Of a stretch of DNA of 64,000 nt, positions 18,872-25,879 are shown one piece after another (position 1 is the stretch's first letter; every line of letters begins with the position of its first letter). Position numbers and translations under genes: made by a program. Under the pieces are notes generated by a model. The model was not told the DNA's origin. It ran no database searches and worked only from the letters and a program-made list of their open reading frames with translations. Origin of the DNA: CAYYKK01 sp046351395 (GTDB lineage Bacteria > Myxococcota_A > Polyangia > Polyangiales > Polyangiaceae). Location: contig JAXLYP010000031.1 in assembly GCA_046351395.1 (NCBI GenBank), forward strand, positions 70,963-134,962, read 5' to 3'.

Positions 18872-20122
18872 GTGCCCGGAGACAGGTCCCCCGAGCGCGA
18901 CGGCGATCCGGAAGCGGCGCGATCCTCCGTGGCTCCGCGGATCAGCTCCACGTCGCCGCCCGCGTCGGACGTGCGCGTGAGCGGCGCGCCGCGGGGGGAT
19001 CACTACGTGGAGCACCTCTTTTCCACGCTCGTTTCGCGCCCCTCGGACGAGCGCTTCGAGGCCTCCGCGAGCGCCCTGCTCGAGTGCTTCTCGTCCTGGT
19101 TCGGCACCGTCGCCGTGGGCGCGTGCCTCGTGCTCGGCAAGACGCAGACCGTGATCCGCCGCTCCCCGCGCCTCGCGCCCTCCGTCGCCCAAGATCCGGC
19201 GAGGCTCTTCGCCGACTTCGCGCACGAGCGGATCATCGAACTCGGCGACGGCTCCACCCTGCACGTCGCCGCGGCGGACGAACAGCTCCTCGCGGACGTG
19301 ACGAAGGGCGCCGAGCACCTCGGAGCCGCGCTGAAATTCCTCATGAGCCGCACGCTCACCGTCGAGACGATCCGCGAAAACCAGGCCGAGACAGAGGCGC
19401 TTCGGCTCCAGATCATCCAGGCGGAGAAGCTCGCGAGCCTCGGGCAGCTCGCCGCGGGGATCGTCCACGAGCTCAACAACCCGCTCACGTCGATCCTCGC
19501 TTACTCCGATTATCTGCGGCGCGAGTGGGATCGAAAGGGCGGCGCCCAAGCGGACGCCGAGCGCCTCCGGCGAATCAACGAGGCGGCCGAGCGCATCCTC
19601 ACGTTCACTCGCGATCTCATCGCGTACTCACGCCCCGCCGTGTCCGTCCCCGGCCCCGTGGACGTCCGCGAGGTCCTCGATCGCGCCCTCCTCTTCTGCG
19701 AGCACGTCATCACCACGAACAGCGTCCAGGTCGAGCGCGACTTCGAGGCCGTGCGGCTCGTGAGCGGCGTCGGCGGTCAGCTGACGCAAGTCTTCGTGAA
19801 CCTCGTGACGAACGGCTGCCACGCGATGGCGTCCACCGGCGGCGTGCTGCGCATCCGCACCTCGATGTCCGAGGACGGCGAGCACGTGCTCGTCCGCGTC
19901 GCCGACGAAGGCCACGGCATCGATCCAGCCAACATGGCTCGCCTCTTCGAGCCCTACTTCACCACCAAGACCGACGGCCTAGGCACAGGCCTCGGCCTTC
20001 CCATCGTCCAGAACATCGTCCGAAGCCACGGGGGCACCATCCACGCCGAGAACTGGGCCCGAGGCGCCGCCTTCGTCGTAGAGCTCCCAGCCTCCGCCCG
20101 GCTCTCCCTCCTCGACGGCTAA
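18872..20122 (+). CDS. sensor histidine kinase with complete catalytic core
   Basis: 416 residues, GTG start directly abutting the TGA of the preceding gene with AAAGGAGA just upstream, so translation is very likely coupled. The N-terminal ~160 residues look like a divergent GAF-type sensor (FSSWFGTVAVGACLVLGK). A short coiled coil then leads to the H box (GIVHELNNPLTSILAYSDYL), N box (VNLVTNGCHAM), G1 (DEGHGIDP), F box (LFEPYFTT) and G2 (GLGTGLGLPIVQNI). No transmembrane helix, so cytoplasmic. No dedicated response regulator follows; the receiver domain of the preceding protein is the only one nearby. The gene is followed by a hairpin-repeat array. Confidence 0.93.
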   Translation: MPGDRSPERDGDPEAARSSVAPRISSTSPPASDVRVSGAPRGDHYVEHLFSTLVSRPSDERFEASASALLECFSSWFGTVAVGACLVLGKTQTVIRRSPRLAPSVAQDPARLFADFAHERIIELGDGSTLHVAAADEQLLADVTKGAEHLGAALKFLMSRTLTVETIRENQAETEALRLQIIQAEKLASLGQLAAGIVHELNNPLTSILAYSDYLRREWDRKGGAQADAERLRRINEAAERILTFTRDLIAYSRPAVSVPGPVDVREVLDRALLFCEHVITTNSVQVERDFEAVRLVSGVGGQLTQVFVNLVTNGCHAMASTGGVLRIRTSMSEDGEHVLVRVADEGHGIDPANMARLFEPYFTTKTDGLGTGLGLPIVQNIVRSHGGTIHAENWARGAAFVVELPASARLSLLDG

Positions 20123-20132
20123 CTCCTCTCCT

Positions 20133-20482
20133 AGACGCGCCGAGCTCTCGCCAACGCGCGAAGCTCTCCCCTTTTCATGCGCGAAGCGCGGAGCTCTCTC
20201 CGCGACGCGCGGAGCTCTCTCCTCTCCGCAACGCGCGAAGCGCGGAGCTCTCTCCTCTCCGCGACGCGCGAAGCTCTCTCCTCTCCGCAACGCGCGAAGC
20301 GCGGAGCTCTCTCCTCTCCGCAACGCGCGAAGCGCGGAGCTCTCTCCTCTCCGCAACGCGCGAAGCGCGGAGCTCTCTCCTCTCCGCAACACGCGAAGCG
20401 CGGAGCTCTCTCCTCTCCGCAACGCGCGAAGCGCGGAGCTCTCTCCTCTCCGCAACGCGCGAAGCGCGGAGCTCTCTCTCTC
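20133..20482 (+). repeat. tandem array of 33-bp hairpin-forming repeats
   Basis: About ten units. The last six (about 20290-20482) are nearly identical and spaced exactly 33 bp; earlier ones are degenerate. Every full unit contains two self-complementary segments: CGCGC-GAA-GCGCG and GCGGAG...CTCCGC around a CT-rich loop that includes a GAGCTC. All six frames stay open only because 33 is divisible by three and the sequence is stop-poor; codon choice gives no sign of a gene. It starts 10 bases after the histidine kinase stop codon, so it would be transcribed as a chain of hairpins in that 3' UTR. Confidence 0.9.
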
Positions 20483-20499
20483 CCCACCACAACGTCGCC

Positions 20500-20624
20500 G
20501 AATTTCGGCGAGAGGGGTGTCAGCGGAGGCAAGGCTAGGGAGGTTCCCGCAAGCGTGGTCTGCCCACGCTGAGGACAACCGACCGACGTCCTTGCCTTCG
20601 CTGGCGCCCCTATCGCCGAAATTC
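20500..20624. repeat. 125-bp foldback element (35-bp imperfect inverted repeat)
   Basis: The arms are 20500-20534 and 20590-20624. They match at 31 of 35 positions as reverse complements, and most mismatches can still form G-U pairs. The outer ends read GAATTTCGGCGA and TCGCCGAAATTC. The 55-base centre contains a further small hairpin (AGCGTGG...CCACGCT at about 20553-20570). The right arm ends at the stop codon of the minus-strand gene at 20623, so the element lies between two convergent genes. It could serve as a bidirectional terminator or be a MITE-like element; no transposase or target duplication was seen. Confidence 0.75.
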
Positions 20625-21156
20625 AGAGGATGCGGATGCCTATGACGAGGACACCCTCTTTGAACTTCGGGCCGCCGACGAAGAAGTACTCGCCCTTCTG
20701 AGCGGACACCTCGAGCTTCGGGAGGTAGGAGCTCCCGTCCGGCTTCTTGATGTTCGTCTCCACCGTGTAGCGCGTCTGATCGTCCTTGGTGGTGATGTCC
20801 TGGAGAGACACGCTGAGCGTGTTCTGATCGGGGAGCACCTGCTCGACCCACTTGCCCTTCACGAGCTCATGCTCCTTCCGCTCGAGGAGCTTGTAGCTGT
20901 TGTACGCGGAGAACGGTGGCTTCGAGAGGGCCGGGATCTTCCCGAGGCTCCCATCGATGCCGGAGTTGTCGTTCGCGCCGTACAGCACGATCACCTCGGC
21001 CTTCGCGTCCGCCTGGGGCTGCGTGACGTGACTCGCCGACCCGTGGTCTCCGCGCAGCTCGACGGCCGTCGCGGGGCCTGCGACCAACGCCAAGAGCATC
21101 ATTCCGGCCGCGGCTCTTGAGCGCCCAAAGGGGGCGACGACGCCAGGGAGCTTCAT
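20623..21156 (-). CDS. small secreted protein of unknown function
   Basis: 177 residues from the ATG at 21156, chosen because GGAGG lies five bases upstream of it; an earlier ATG at 21168 sits directly against that site. The signal peptide contains GMMLLALVAGPATAVEL. The mature part is beta-rich and contains IVLYGANDNSGIDG near the start and GEYFFVGGPKFKEGVLVIGI at the end, fitting a compact periplasmic or outer-membrane-associated domain. It is the last gene of the same-strand row htrA, sigma factor, anti-sigma-like protein, and lies 30 bases after the anti-sigma-like gene, so it may be an output or regulator of the same system. No family recognised. Confidence 0.8.
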   Translation of the reverse strand: MKLPGVVAPFGRSRAAAGMMLLALVAGPATAVELRGDHGSASHVTQPQADAKAEVIVLYGANDNSGIDGSLGKIPALSKPPFSAYNSYKLLERKEHELVKGKWVEQVLPDQNTLSVSLQDITTKDDQTRYTVETNIKKPDGSSYLPKLEVSAQKGEYFFVGGPKFKEGVLVIGIRIL

Positions 21157-21186
21157 TCCATCCTCCAAGCTACTCTGCTTCTGCCG

Positions 21187-21957
21187 CTACTCGTCGGACA
21201 CCCACACGACCGTGGTGGTAGCTCCGTGCGAGTCGGAGGGCACGTAAATTACTGCCCCGGTCTTCGTGCCGAAGTCCACGGCCGCCACAGCGACCGCCGG
21301 GGTGTCGTCTTTGACGGGCGATGGTGCCTTCTTGTTCGATTCGATTTCGGCGGCCCGGCGGTTCTCCTCCGCGAACTGCTCCGGGGTCGGCACCGCGCTC
21401 ACGTCCTCCGCGACGATCGCGACCTTCTCCCCCACCGGCAGGGATGGCGAGGGCGCCCCGCGCCCCCAGATGCCAAGCGCGATCGCCGCCGCTGCCGCGA
21501 CACCAGCGAGGCCGAAGATCAAGCGCGCGTTGTCGTTCGCGGGCTTCTGCATCGTCGGGGCGTGGTCGTGCGGAGCCTTCGTGTGCGACTTCGCCCGCGC
21601 GAGCGGCACGACCTCAGCTCCAGCCTTCTCGGCGTGCGACCTCTCGAGTCGCACGCTCCCGTTCGTGCGAGCTCGGGCCTCGGGTGACTTGCCCTCTTGC
21701 TCCGCGCGGATCGCGTCGAACACGCTCGCCACGATGGAGTCGGCGCCATGCGCGGTTGCGGCGCGATCGGCCTCCGCGCGCACGTGCGCCGAGAGGACCG
21801 CGAGACCGAACAGTTTGTCGCCCGCGCCCCCGCGCGGGTGCTCACCCAGGAAGCGAGCGACCTCCGCCGCGCGCTCCGGATCGAGCTCGCCGTCCGCATA
21901 CATCATCAGCTCGAGATCCGTGGGCTCCGAGATTTCAGCGGCTGCGGGCTCGGTCAT
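21187..21957 (-). CDS. anti-sigma-factor-like single-pass membrane protein
   Basis: 256 residues. The N-terminus (DLELMMYADGELDPERAAEVARFL) matches the start of many anti-sigma domains of the putative zinc-finger/RsgI type. The expected H-x3-C-x2-C zinc motif is absent. One transmembrane helix (RLIFGLAGVAAAAAIALGIWG, about residues 145-166) is followed by a periplasmic tail ending SHGATTTVVWVSDE. The start codon overlaps the stop of the sigma factor gene by four bases (ATGA), so the two are co-translated. It probably holds the sigma factor inactive at the membrane; that role is an inference from position and N-terminus. Confidence 0.82.
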   Translation of the reverse strand: MTEPAAAEISEPTDLELMMYADGELDPERAAEVARFLGEHPRGGAGDKLFGLAVLSAHVRAEADRAATAHGADSIVASVFDAIRAEQEGKSPEARARTNGSVRLERSHAEKAGAEVVPLARAKSHTKAPHDHAPTMQKPANDNARLIFGLAGVAAAAAIALGIWGRGAPSPSLPVGEKVAIVAEDVSAVPTPEQFAEENRRAAEIESNKKAPSPVKDDTPAVAVAAVDFGTKTGAVIYVPSDSHGATTTVVWVSDE

Positions 21958-22874
21958 GGCGCTTCCTCTTCCTGCGATTCTTCGTCCTCGCTCTGGGACG
22001 GGACGTCACCAGAGAGCGCTCCGCGCGCCACGTAGCCTTGTTCTTGGTAACAGTCGGACAGCGCCTTCTGCATCTTCTGCCGAGCGTGGAAGAGCCGGCT
22101 CATGATGGTGCCCTTCGAGACGTTCATGGCCGACGCCATCTCCTCGTAGGACATCCCCTCGACCTCACGCATGAGGATGACCGCACGGTGGTAGTGGGGC
22201 AAAGCGTCGAGCGCCGTTTGGATCCGCTTGGCGATTTCCCGGCGCCGAATGACGTCCACGGGGTCGGCGCCGTCGATGCGCGAGACCAGGGCGAGCGGCG
22301 CGTCCGCCTCATCCTCGACGCTGCGCGACTCATCGAGCTCCGCGGACTTGCGCCCCGGCTTCCGCATGAGGTCAATCGCGAGGTTGGTGACGATCCGGTA
22401 GAGCCAGGTGAAGAACGACGAGGATCCTTCGAAGCTCGCGATACCCTTGTAGACCCGGAGGAACGCCTCCTGAACGATCTCGTGCGCGTCGTGCTCGTCC
22501 CGCACGAGGCCGAAGGCGATCGCGAACGCCCGCCGCTGGTGCCGCTCGACGAGCTGCCGAAAGGCGGCCGCTCGGGTCGGCCCATCGCTGGACTGTGCTT
22601 TCGCGATGAGCGCACGATCTTCCTCCGCCTCCCGGGCCCGCTGCTCCTTGGACGCCTCGGACATCGCGGTATTCACGCGCCGCGCCCGCTCCGGCGCCGG
22701 GAGATCCCCCGCGGGGCCGAGATTCGCCCCGGATCCGACGTCTCCGGCCTTGGATTCGCCGTCGGCGACGGGCCGCTCCGCCGGCGTTTTGGGATCTTTC
22801 GCGCCGTTCGCACCCGCGCGAGGCGAGTTTCCGCCCTTCGCGGAGGACGCTTGCGGGCGGATCGAGGAGGCCAC
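21954..22874 (-). CDS. ECF (group 4) RNA polymerase sigma factor
   Basis: Up to 306 residues. Region 2 is seen as RAFAIAFGLVRDEHDAHEIVQEAFLRVYKG with FFTWLYRIVTNLAIDLMRK, and region 4 as YHRAVILMREVEGMSYEEMASAMNVSKGTIMSRLFHARQKM. The longest frame begins with a GTG at 22874 and carries ~70 Pro/Ala/Gly-rich residues; an ATG at 22664 (MSEASKEQRARE) would give a product of normal ECF length (236). The gene lies 37 bases after the htrA-like gene and overlaps the anti-sigma-like gene. An AT-rich GATAAGATA stretch near 22883-22891 could be a promoter element of its own. Confidence 0.93.
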   Translation of the reverse strand: MASSIRPQASSAKGGNSPRAGANGAKDPKTPAERPVADGESKAGDVGSGANLGPAGDLPAPERARRVNTAMSEASKEQRAREAEEDRALIAKAQSSDGPTRAAAFRQLVERHQRRAFAIAFGLVRDEHDAHEIVQEAFLRVYKGIASFEGSSSFFTWLYRIVTNLAIDLMRKPGRKSAELDESRSVEDEADAPLALVSRIDGADPVDVIRRREIAKRIQTALDALPHYHRAVILMREVEGMSYEEMASAMNVSKGTIMSRLFHARQKMQKALSDCYQEQGYVARGALSGDVPSQSEDEESQEEEAP

Positions 22875-22911
22875 GGCGACGCTATCTTATCAGTCCCCCG
22901 CCAGAGCCGGG

Positions 22912-24096
22912 TCAGTGGTTGTCCGGATCGCTCGGCAGCTCTCCGAGAGTGACCTTGAGCTCGAACTCGCGCTTCCCACGCGCCACGCGGACGACCGCCG
23001 TCGTGCCGACGCCCGCGATGCTCGCGTTCCAGCGAAGGGCGTTCGGGTCGTCGATGACCTTGCCGTTGAAGCCCACGATGATGTCGTCCACGCCGATGCC
23101 GCCCTTCTCGGCCGGGCCCGAGCTCTGGACGGCCTTCACCCACGCGCCCTTCTTGTTCGGGCGACCGAGGCGCTCGGCTTGCTCCATGCTGAGCTCCGCG
23201 ACGACGACACCGAGCGCGCTGCGGTGGATCTCGCCGTCCTTGAGCAGGCGCGGGAGGAGCTCCTTCACCATGTTGATCGGGATCGCGAACCCGATGCTGT
23301 TCGCGTTCTGGCGGATCGCGGAGTTGATGCCCACGACCTCACCCTTCAAGTTCAGGAGCGGGCCACCCGAGTTGCCCGGGTTGATGGACGCGTCCGTCTG
23401 GAGGAAGTCGAAGTAGCCGCTCTCGTCGAGGCCATGGACGTCGTCGCGCGTGCGGCCGCGCGCCGAGAGGATGCCCGCCGACACGGAGTGAGACAGGCCG
23501 AACGGGTTTCCGATCGCGACGACCCAGTCCCCGACGAGGAGCTCGTCCGAGTTTCCGAGGGGGAGCGCCGGGAGATCCTTCGCCTCGATTTGGAGCACCG
23601 CGATGTCCGTGCGCGCGTCCGCGCCGACGACCTTCGCGCGGTAGTCCTTCCCGTCGCGGAAGCCGACGAGCACGTCCGTCGCCTTCTCGATGACGTGGTG
23701 GTTCGTGAGGAGGAACCCGTCCGGATCGTAGACGAACGCCGTGCCGAGGCCCTCGCTCAACGTCCCCACGCGCCCCGTCGCGCTCGTGCCGCGCTCGATC
23801 GCGCGCACGATGGCGACCGACGCGTCCGACTTCTCGACGAGCGGCGCGAACGACATCGGCTTGCCGAGAGAGTCGACGATGACGGGCCGCGGTCCGCCCG
23901 GATCCGTCAGCACCCTCGGGATCGGCGCGGGCGTGACCTCCACCGAGTTGATCTGCGGCTTCTGCGGCTTGCTCGAGCACGCGACGAGCACCGTGAGGAG
24001 GAGCGCCGTCGCTCGGGCGAGGGAGCCGCGCGCGCGGCCGCAGCTGGATCGCGCTCCCTGGGCGCGCTGTTCTTCGTTCGACCTCGACTCGAGCAT
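22912..24096 (-). CDS. HtrA/DegP-type trypsin-like serine protease lipoprotein with PDZ domain
   Basis: 394 residues from the ATG at 24096 (MLESRSNEEQRAQG); a longer frame to 24261 adds no signal peptide. A lipoprotein signal (ALLLTVLVAC, then SSKP) predicts lipid anchoring in the periplasm. The protease domain has the catalytic triad: His in LLTNHHVIEKATD, Asp in ARTDIAVLQIEAKDLP and Ser in NPGNSGGPLLNLKG. One PDZ domain follows (about residues 295-390, GVVVAELSMEQAERLGRP, KGGIGVDDIIVGFNGKVIDD). HtrA proteases degrade or refold misfolded envelope proteins. Its place just upstream of an ECF sigma and anti-sigma-like gene suggests an envelope-stress unit. Confidence 0.93.
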   Translation of the reverse strand: MLESRSNEEQRAQGARSSCGRARGSLARATALLLTVLVACSSKPQKPQINSVEVTPAPIPRVLTDPGGPRPVIVDSLGKPMSFAPLVEKSDASVAIVRAIERGTSATGRVGTLSEGLGTAFVYDPDGFLLTNHHVIEKATDVLVGFRDGKDYRAKVVGADARTDIAVLQIEAKDLPALPLGNSDELLVGDWVVAIGNPFGLSHSVSAGILSARGRTRDDVHGLDESGYFDFLQTDASINPGNSGGPLLNLKGEVVGINSAIRQNANSIGFAIPINMVKELLPRLLKDGEIHRSALGVVVAELSMEQAERLGRPNKKGAWVKAVQSSGPAEKGGIGVDDIIVGFNGKVIDDPNALRWNASIAGVGTTAVVRVARGKREFELKVTLGELPSDPDNH

Positions 24097-24289
24097 CGGA
24101 CCGATCGTGGCGCGCCGAACGGAAAACTGCAACGACGCTTCGCCCCCGACGCTCGATCGGAGCGCCGTGACGCGAGCCCTCGATTCGCGCTCATCCAAGG
24201 AGTGCGGACGCGAAGCCCCGCCGGTCGCGCGCGAGACGGCGAAATCCCGCAGGCGCCGCAAATCGCGCAGGCCCGCAGTGGGATCGCGG

Positions 24290-24435
24290 CGCTCCAGCGC
24301 CCCGACCCGGCGCTCTAGAGCACCGACCGGCTCGGTGGATTCGCGGCTTCAGCCGCGTTCCTAGGCTCCTCGGGCACCGACGACGTCCTTGCGCTGCCTC
24401 CGTCGTGCGCGCTCGGCCCGCTTTTCAACAACCTG
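24290..24435. repeat. non-coding stretch with two tandem short hairpins
   Basis: Between the htrA-like gene (reading leftward from 24096) and the stop of the DUF1844 gene, no coding frame looks real. It contains CACCGA-CCGGC-TCGGTG and then CGCGGC-TTCA-GCCGCG, both perfect small hairpins at about 24321-24357. Beyond them GACGTCCTTGCGCTGCCTCCG resembles the right arm of the foldback element at 20.6 kb. The stretch ends with TTTTCAACAACCTGCTAG next to the DUF1844 stop codon. On the minus strand the hairpins follow DUF1844, so they may act as its terminator. Confidence 0.5.
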
Positions 24436-24702
24436 CTAGCCGCGGAGCTCTTTGTACCGGTGCTTCAAGTCGGTGAGGGCTTGGTCGAGGAGACGCTCCT
24501 CGTCCCCCGTGAGGTTGCCCTTGGTCTTGTCGTGCAGGATGTTGAGGATCTCGATGTTCTGGCGCGCCAGTTCGAAGTCCTGCTCCGTGCTGCCGTCGGG
24601 GCTCGGCGCGTCGCCCAAGTGGACGTAGGCGCTGCCGATGATCCCAAGCACGAACGTGGAGAAATCGAGGCTGGGGAGCTCGTCCTTCGAAGGCGTCGCC
24701 AT
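24436..24702 (-). CDS. DUF1844 family protein
   Basis: 88 residues from an ATG at 24702 (MATPSKDELPSLDFSTFVLG); an upstream TTG at 24708 would overlap the preceding gene. The family pattern is clear: SLDFSTFVLGIIGSAYVHLGD, then an LARQNIEILNILHDKTKGNL helix and DEERLLDQALTDLKHRY. DUF1844 proteins are small, helical, widespread in delta-proteobacteria-type genomes and of unknown function. The start lies two bases after the stop of the 67-residue gene, indicating co-translation. Confidence 0.88.
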   Translation of the reverse strand: MATPSKDELPSLDFSTFVLGIIGSAYVHLGDAPSPDGSTEQDFELARQNIEILNILHDKTKGNLTGDEERLLDQALTDLKHRYKELRG

Positions 24703-24704
24703 GA

Positions 24705-24908
24705 TCAATCCGCGTCGGCGTCGGCCTGGGCGCCCTGGAGCGCAGGCTGCCCGAGCTCCACCGGGAGAGCGGACGCGGCCGAATCCTTGAGATCCGCGAG
24801 GTGCTTCTCGAGCACCTTCGCGTCGAGGTGGCCGTTCGCGAGGTAGCGCTCGCGGACGCGCGTGTCGAACTCGTTCGGACCGAAGACCGGTTTCGTGGGC
24901 TTGCTCAT
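24705..24908 (-). CDS. 67-residue hypothetical protein
   Basis: Starts at ATG 24908 (MSKPTKPVFGPNEFDTRVRE) and ends ADADAD. The composition is charged and helical (YLANGHLDAKVLEKHLADLKD), with no membrane or secretion signal. Its stop codon is two bases from the ATG of the DUF1844 gene and its start is 35 bases downstream of the SlyD-type isomerase stop, so the three form a compact operon. In related genomes such short proteins beside DUF1844 genes are plausible, but I do not recognise a family. Confidence 0.7.
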   Translation of the reverse strand: MSKPTKPVFGPNEFDTRVRERYLANGHLDAKVLEKHLADLKDSAASALPVELGQPALQGAQADADAD

Positions 24909-24943
24909 CGGGGCGCTGTCTTTCCCACGTGAGCGAGCGGCGA

Positions 24944-25612
24944 TCAAGCCTTGCCGCGGCCGTCGCCCTTCTTCTTCGTGCCGAGCTGAACGAGCGAGTC
25001 CGTCGCCTGGACGGCGTGGTCGTGGCCGTGACCGTCGCTCGGGCCGTGGTGGTGGTGGTGATGATGCCCTTCGCCGTCCCCGTGATCGTGGTCGCAGCAG
25101 TCGTCGTACGCGTGCGCGAGATCCTCCGCTTCGTCCTGCGCGTCGGCGATTTCGGCCTCCGTCGCGGCGCGGACCTCCTCGATGTCCACCTCGAGGCGGA
25201 CCTTCTTGCCCGCGAGCGGGTGGTTCGTGTCGACGACGAAGCTGTCCTCGCGCACCTCGAGCACGCGCATGAGCATGCTTCCAGCCTCGCTCTCCGCGAC
25301 GAGCTCGTCGCCGACGCTGAGCTGGTCCGCTTGCTCGAATCCCTCTTTGTCGACCTCGAGGATGCCCTCGGGCTCGTGGGGGCCGAACGCGTCCTCCGGC
25401 TCGGCGTCGATGGTGATGTGCGTCCCCGAGGTCTCGCCGAGCAGCCCCTTCTCGAGCGCGGGGAGAGCGAGACCGTAGCCGTGGACGTACTCGAGCATGG
25501 CCGAGCTGTCGTCGTCCCCCATGTCGAACGGGTTCGGATCGCCGTCGACGTAGATCGCGTACTTGAGGCGGACGAACGAGTCGTGGGCGATGACGGCGGC
25601 AGGCTCTTTCAC
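24944..25612 (-). CDS. slyD: SlyD-type FKBP peptidyl-prolyl cis-trans isomerase with His-rich metal-binding tail
   Basis: 222 residues from a GTG at 25612. It has the FKBP/SlyD fold order: VRLKYAIYVDGDP, EYVHGYGLALPALEKGLLG, the insert-in-flap domain (HITIDAEPEDAFGPHEPEGILEVDKEGF) and FVVDTNHPLAGKKVRLEVDIEEV. The C-terminal ~55 residues are rich in His, Asp and Cys (DDCCDHDHGDGEG, then HHHHHHH and DGHGHDHA), as in SlyD proteins that bind nickel and feed hydrogenase or urease maturation. Codons upstream of 25612 in the same frame are only the translated repeat array, so a longer start is rejected. Confidence 0.9.
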   Translation of the reverse strand: MKEPAAVIAHDSFVRLKYAIYVDGDPNPFDMGDDDSSAMLEYVHGYGLALPALEKGLLGETSGTHITIDAEPEDAFGPHEPEGILEVDKEGFEQADQLSVGDELVAESEAGSMLMRVLEVREDSFVVDTNHPLAGKKVRLEVDIEEVRAATEAEIADAQDEAEDLAHAYDDCCDHDHGDGEGHHHHHHHGPSDGHGHDHAVQATDSLVQLGTKKKGDGRGKA

Positions 25613-25642
25613 ACGCGGTCTGTGCCATACGCCCCCCACCGC

Positions 25643-25800
25643 TTCAAGACAGGCGCGCCGCAGGCGCTCCTTTCCGGCGCGGTTCCTCCGCGCACCTTCA
25701 AGACAGGCGCGCCGCAGGCGCTCCTTTCCGGCGCGGTTCCTCCGCGCACCTCGAGACAGGCGCGCCGCAGGCGCTCCTTTCCGGCGCGGTTCTCCGCGAA
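25643..25800. repeat. three tandem copies of a 54-bp GC-rich repeat
   Basis: Two copies are near-perfect and the third is slightly shorter (it has lost one C and changed a few bases). Each contains AGACAGGCGCGCCGCAGGCG and a small hairpin CGCGG-TTCCT-CCGCG. The array fills most of the 267-base divergent gap between slyD (leftward from 25612) and the macA-like gene (rightward from 25880). A single related hairpin is at about 7630-7655, upstream of the kinase gene. Its length, a multiple of three, makes false ORFs run through it on both strands. Confidence 0.9.
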
Positions 25801-25879
25801 TCGCGCATTCATTGCGTCGCACACACAACTCAAGGGATGGCCCAATACAACTTCACGGTCGTCGGCTAAGACAGGGGGA

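Noticed and set aside
20175..20532. Repetitive open frames (RELRASRVAER-like, REARSSLLSAT-like) on both strands
   Set aside because: They are translations of the 33-bp hairpin repeat; length divisible by three keeps every frame open. No start site or known protein.
24416..24438. TTTTCAACAACCTGCTAG, reminiscent of ends of some insertion sequences
   Set aside because: No second end, transposase or target duplication; too short to support an element.
25838..25870. Tiny plus ORF MAQYNFTVVG that recalls the start of EttA-type ABC-F proteins
   Set aside because: Only ten codons before a stop and nothing further downstream in the family; chance or at best a trace.
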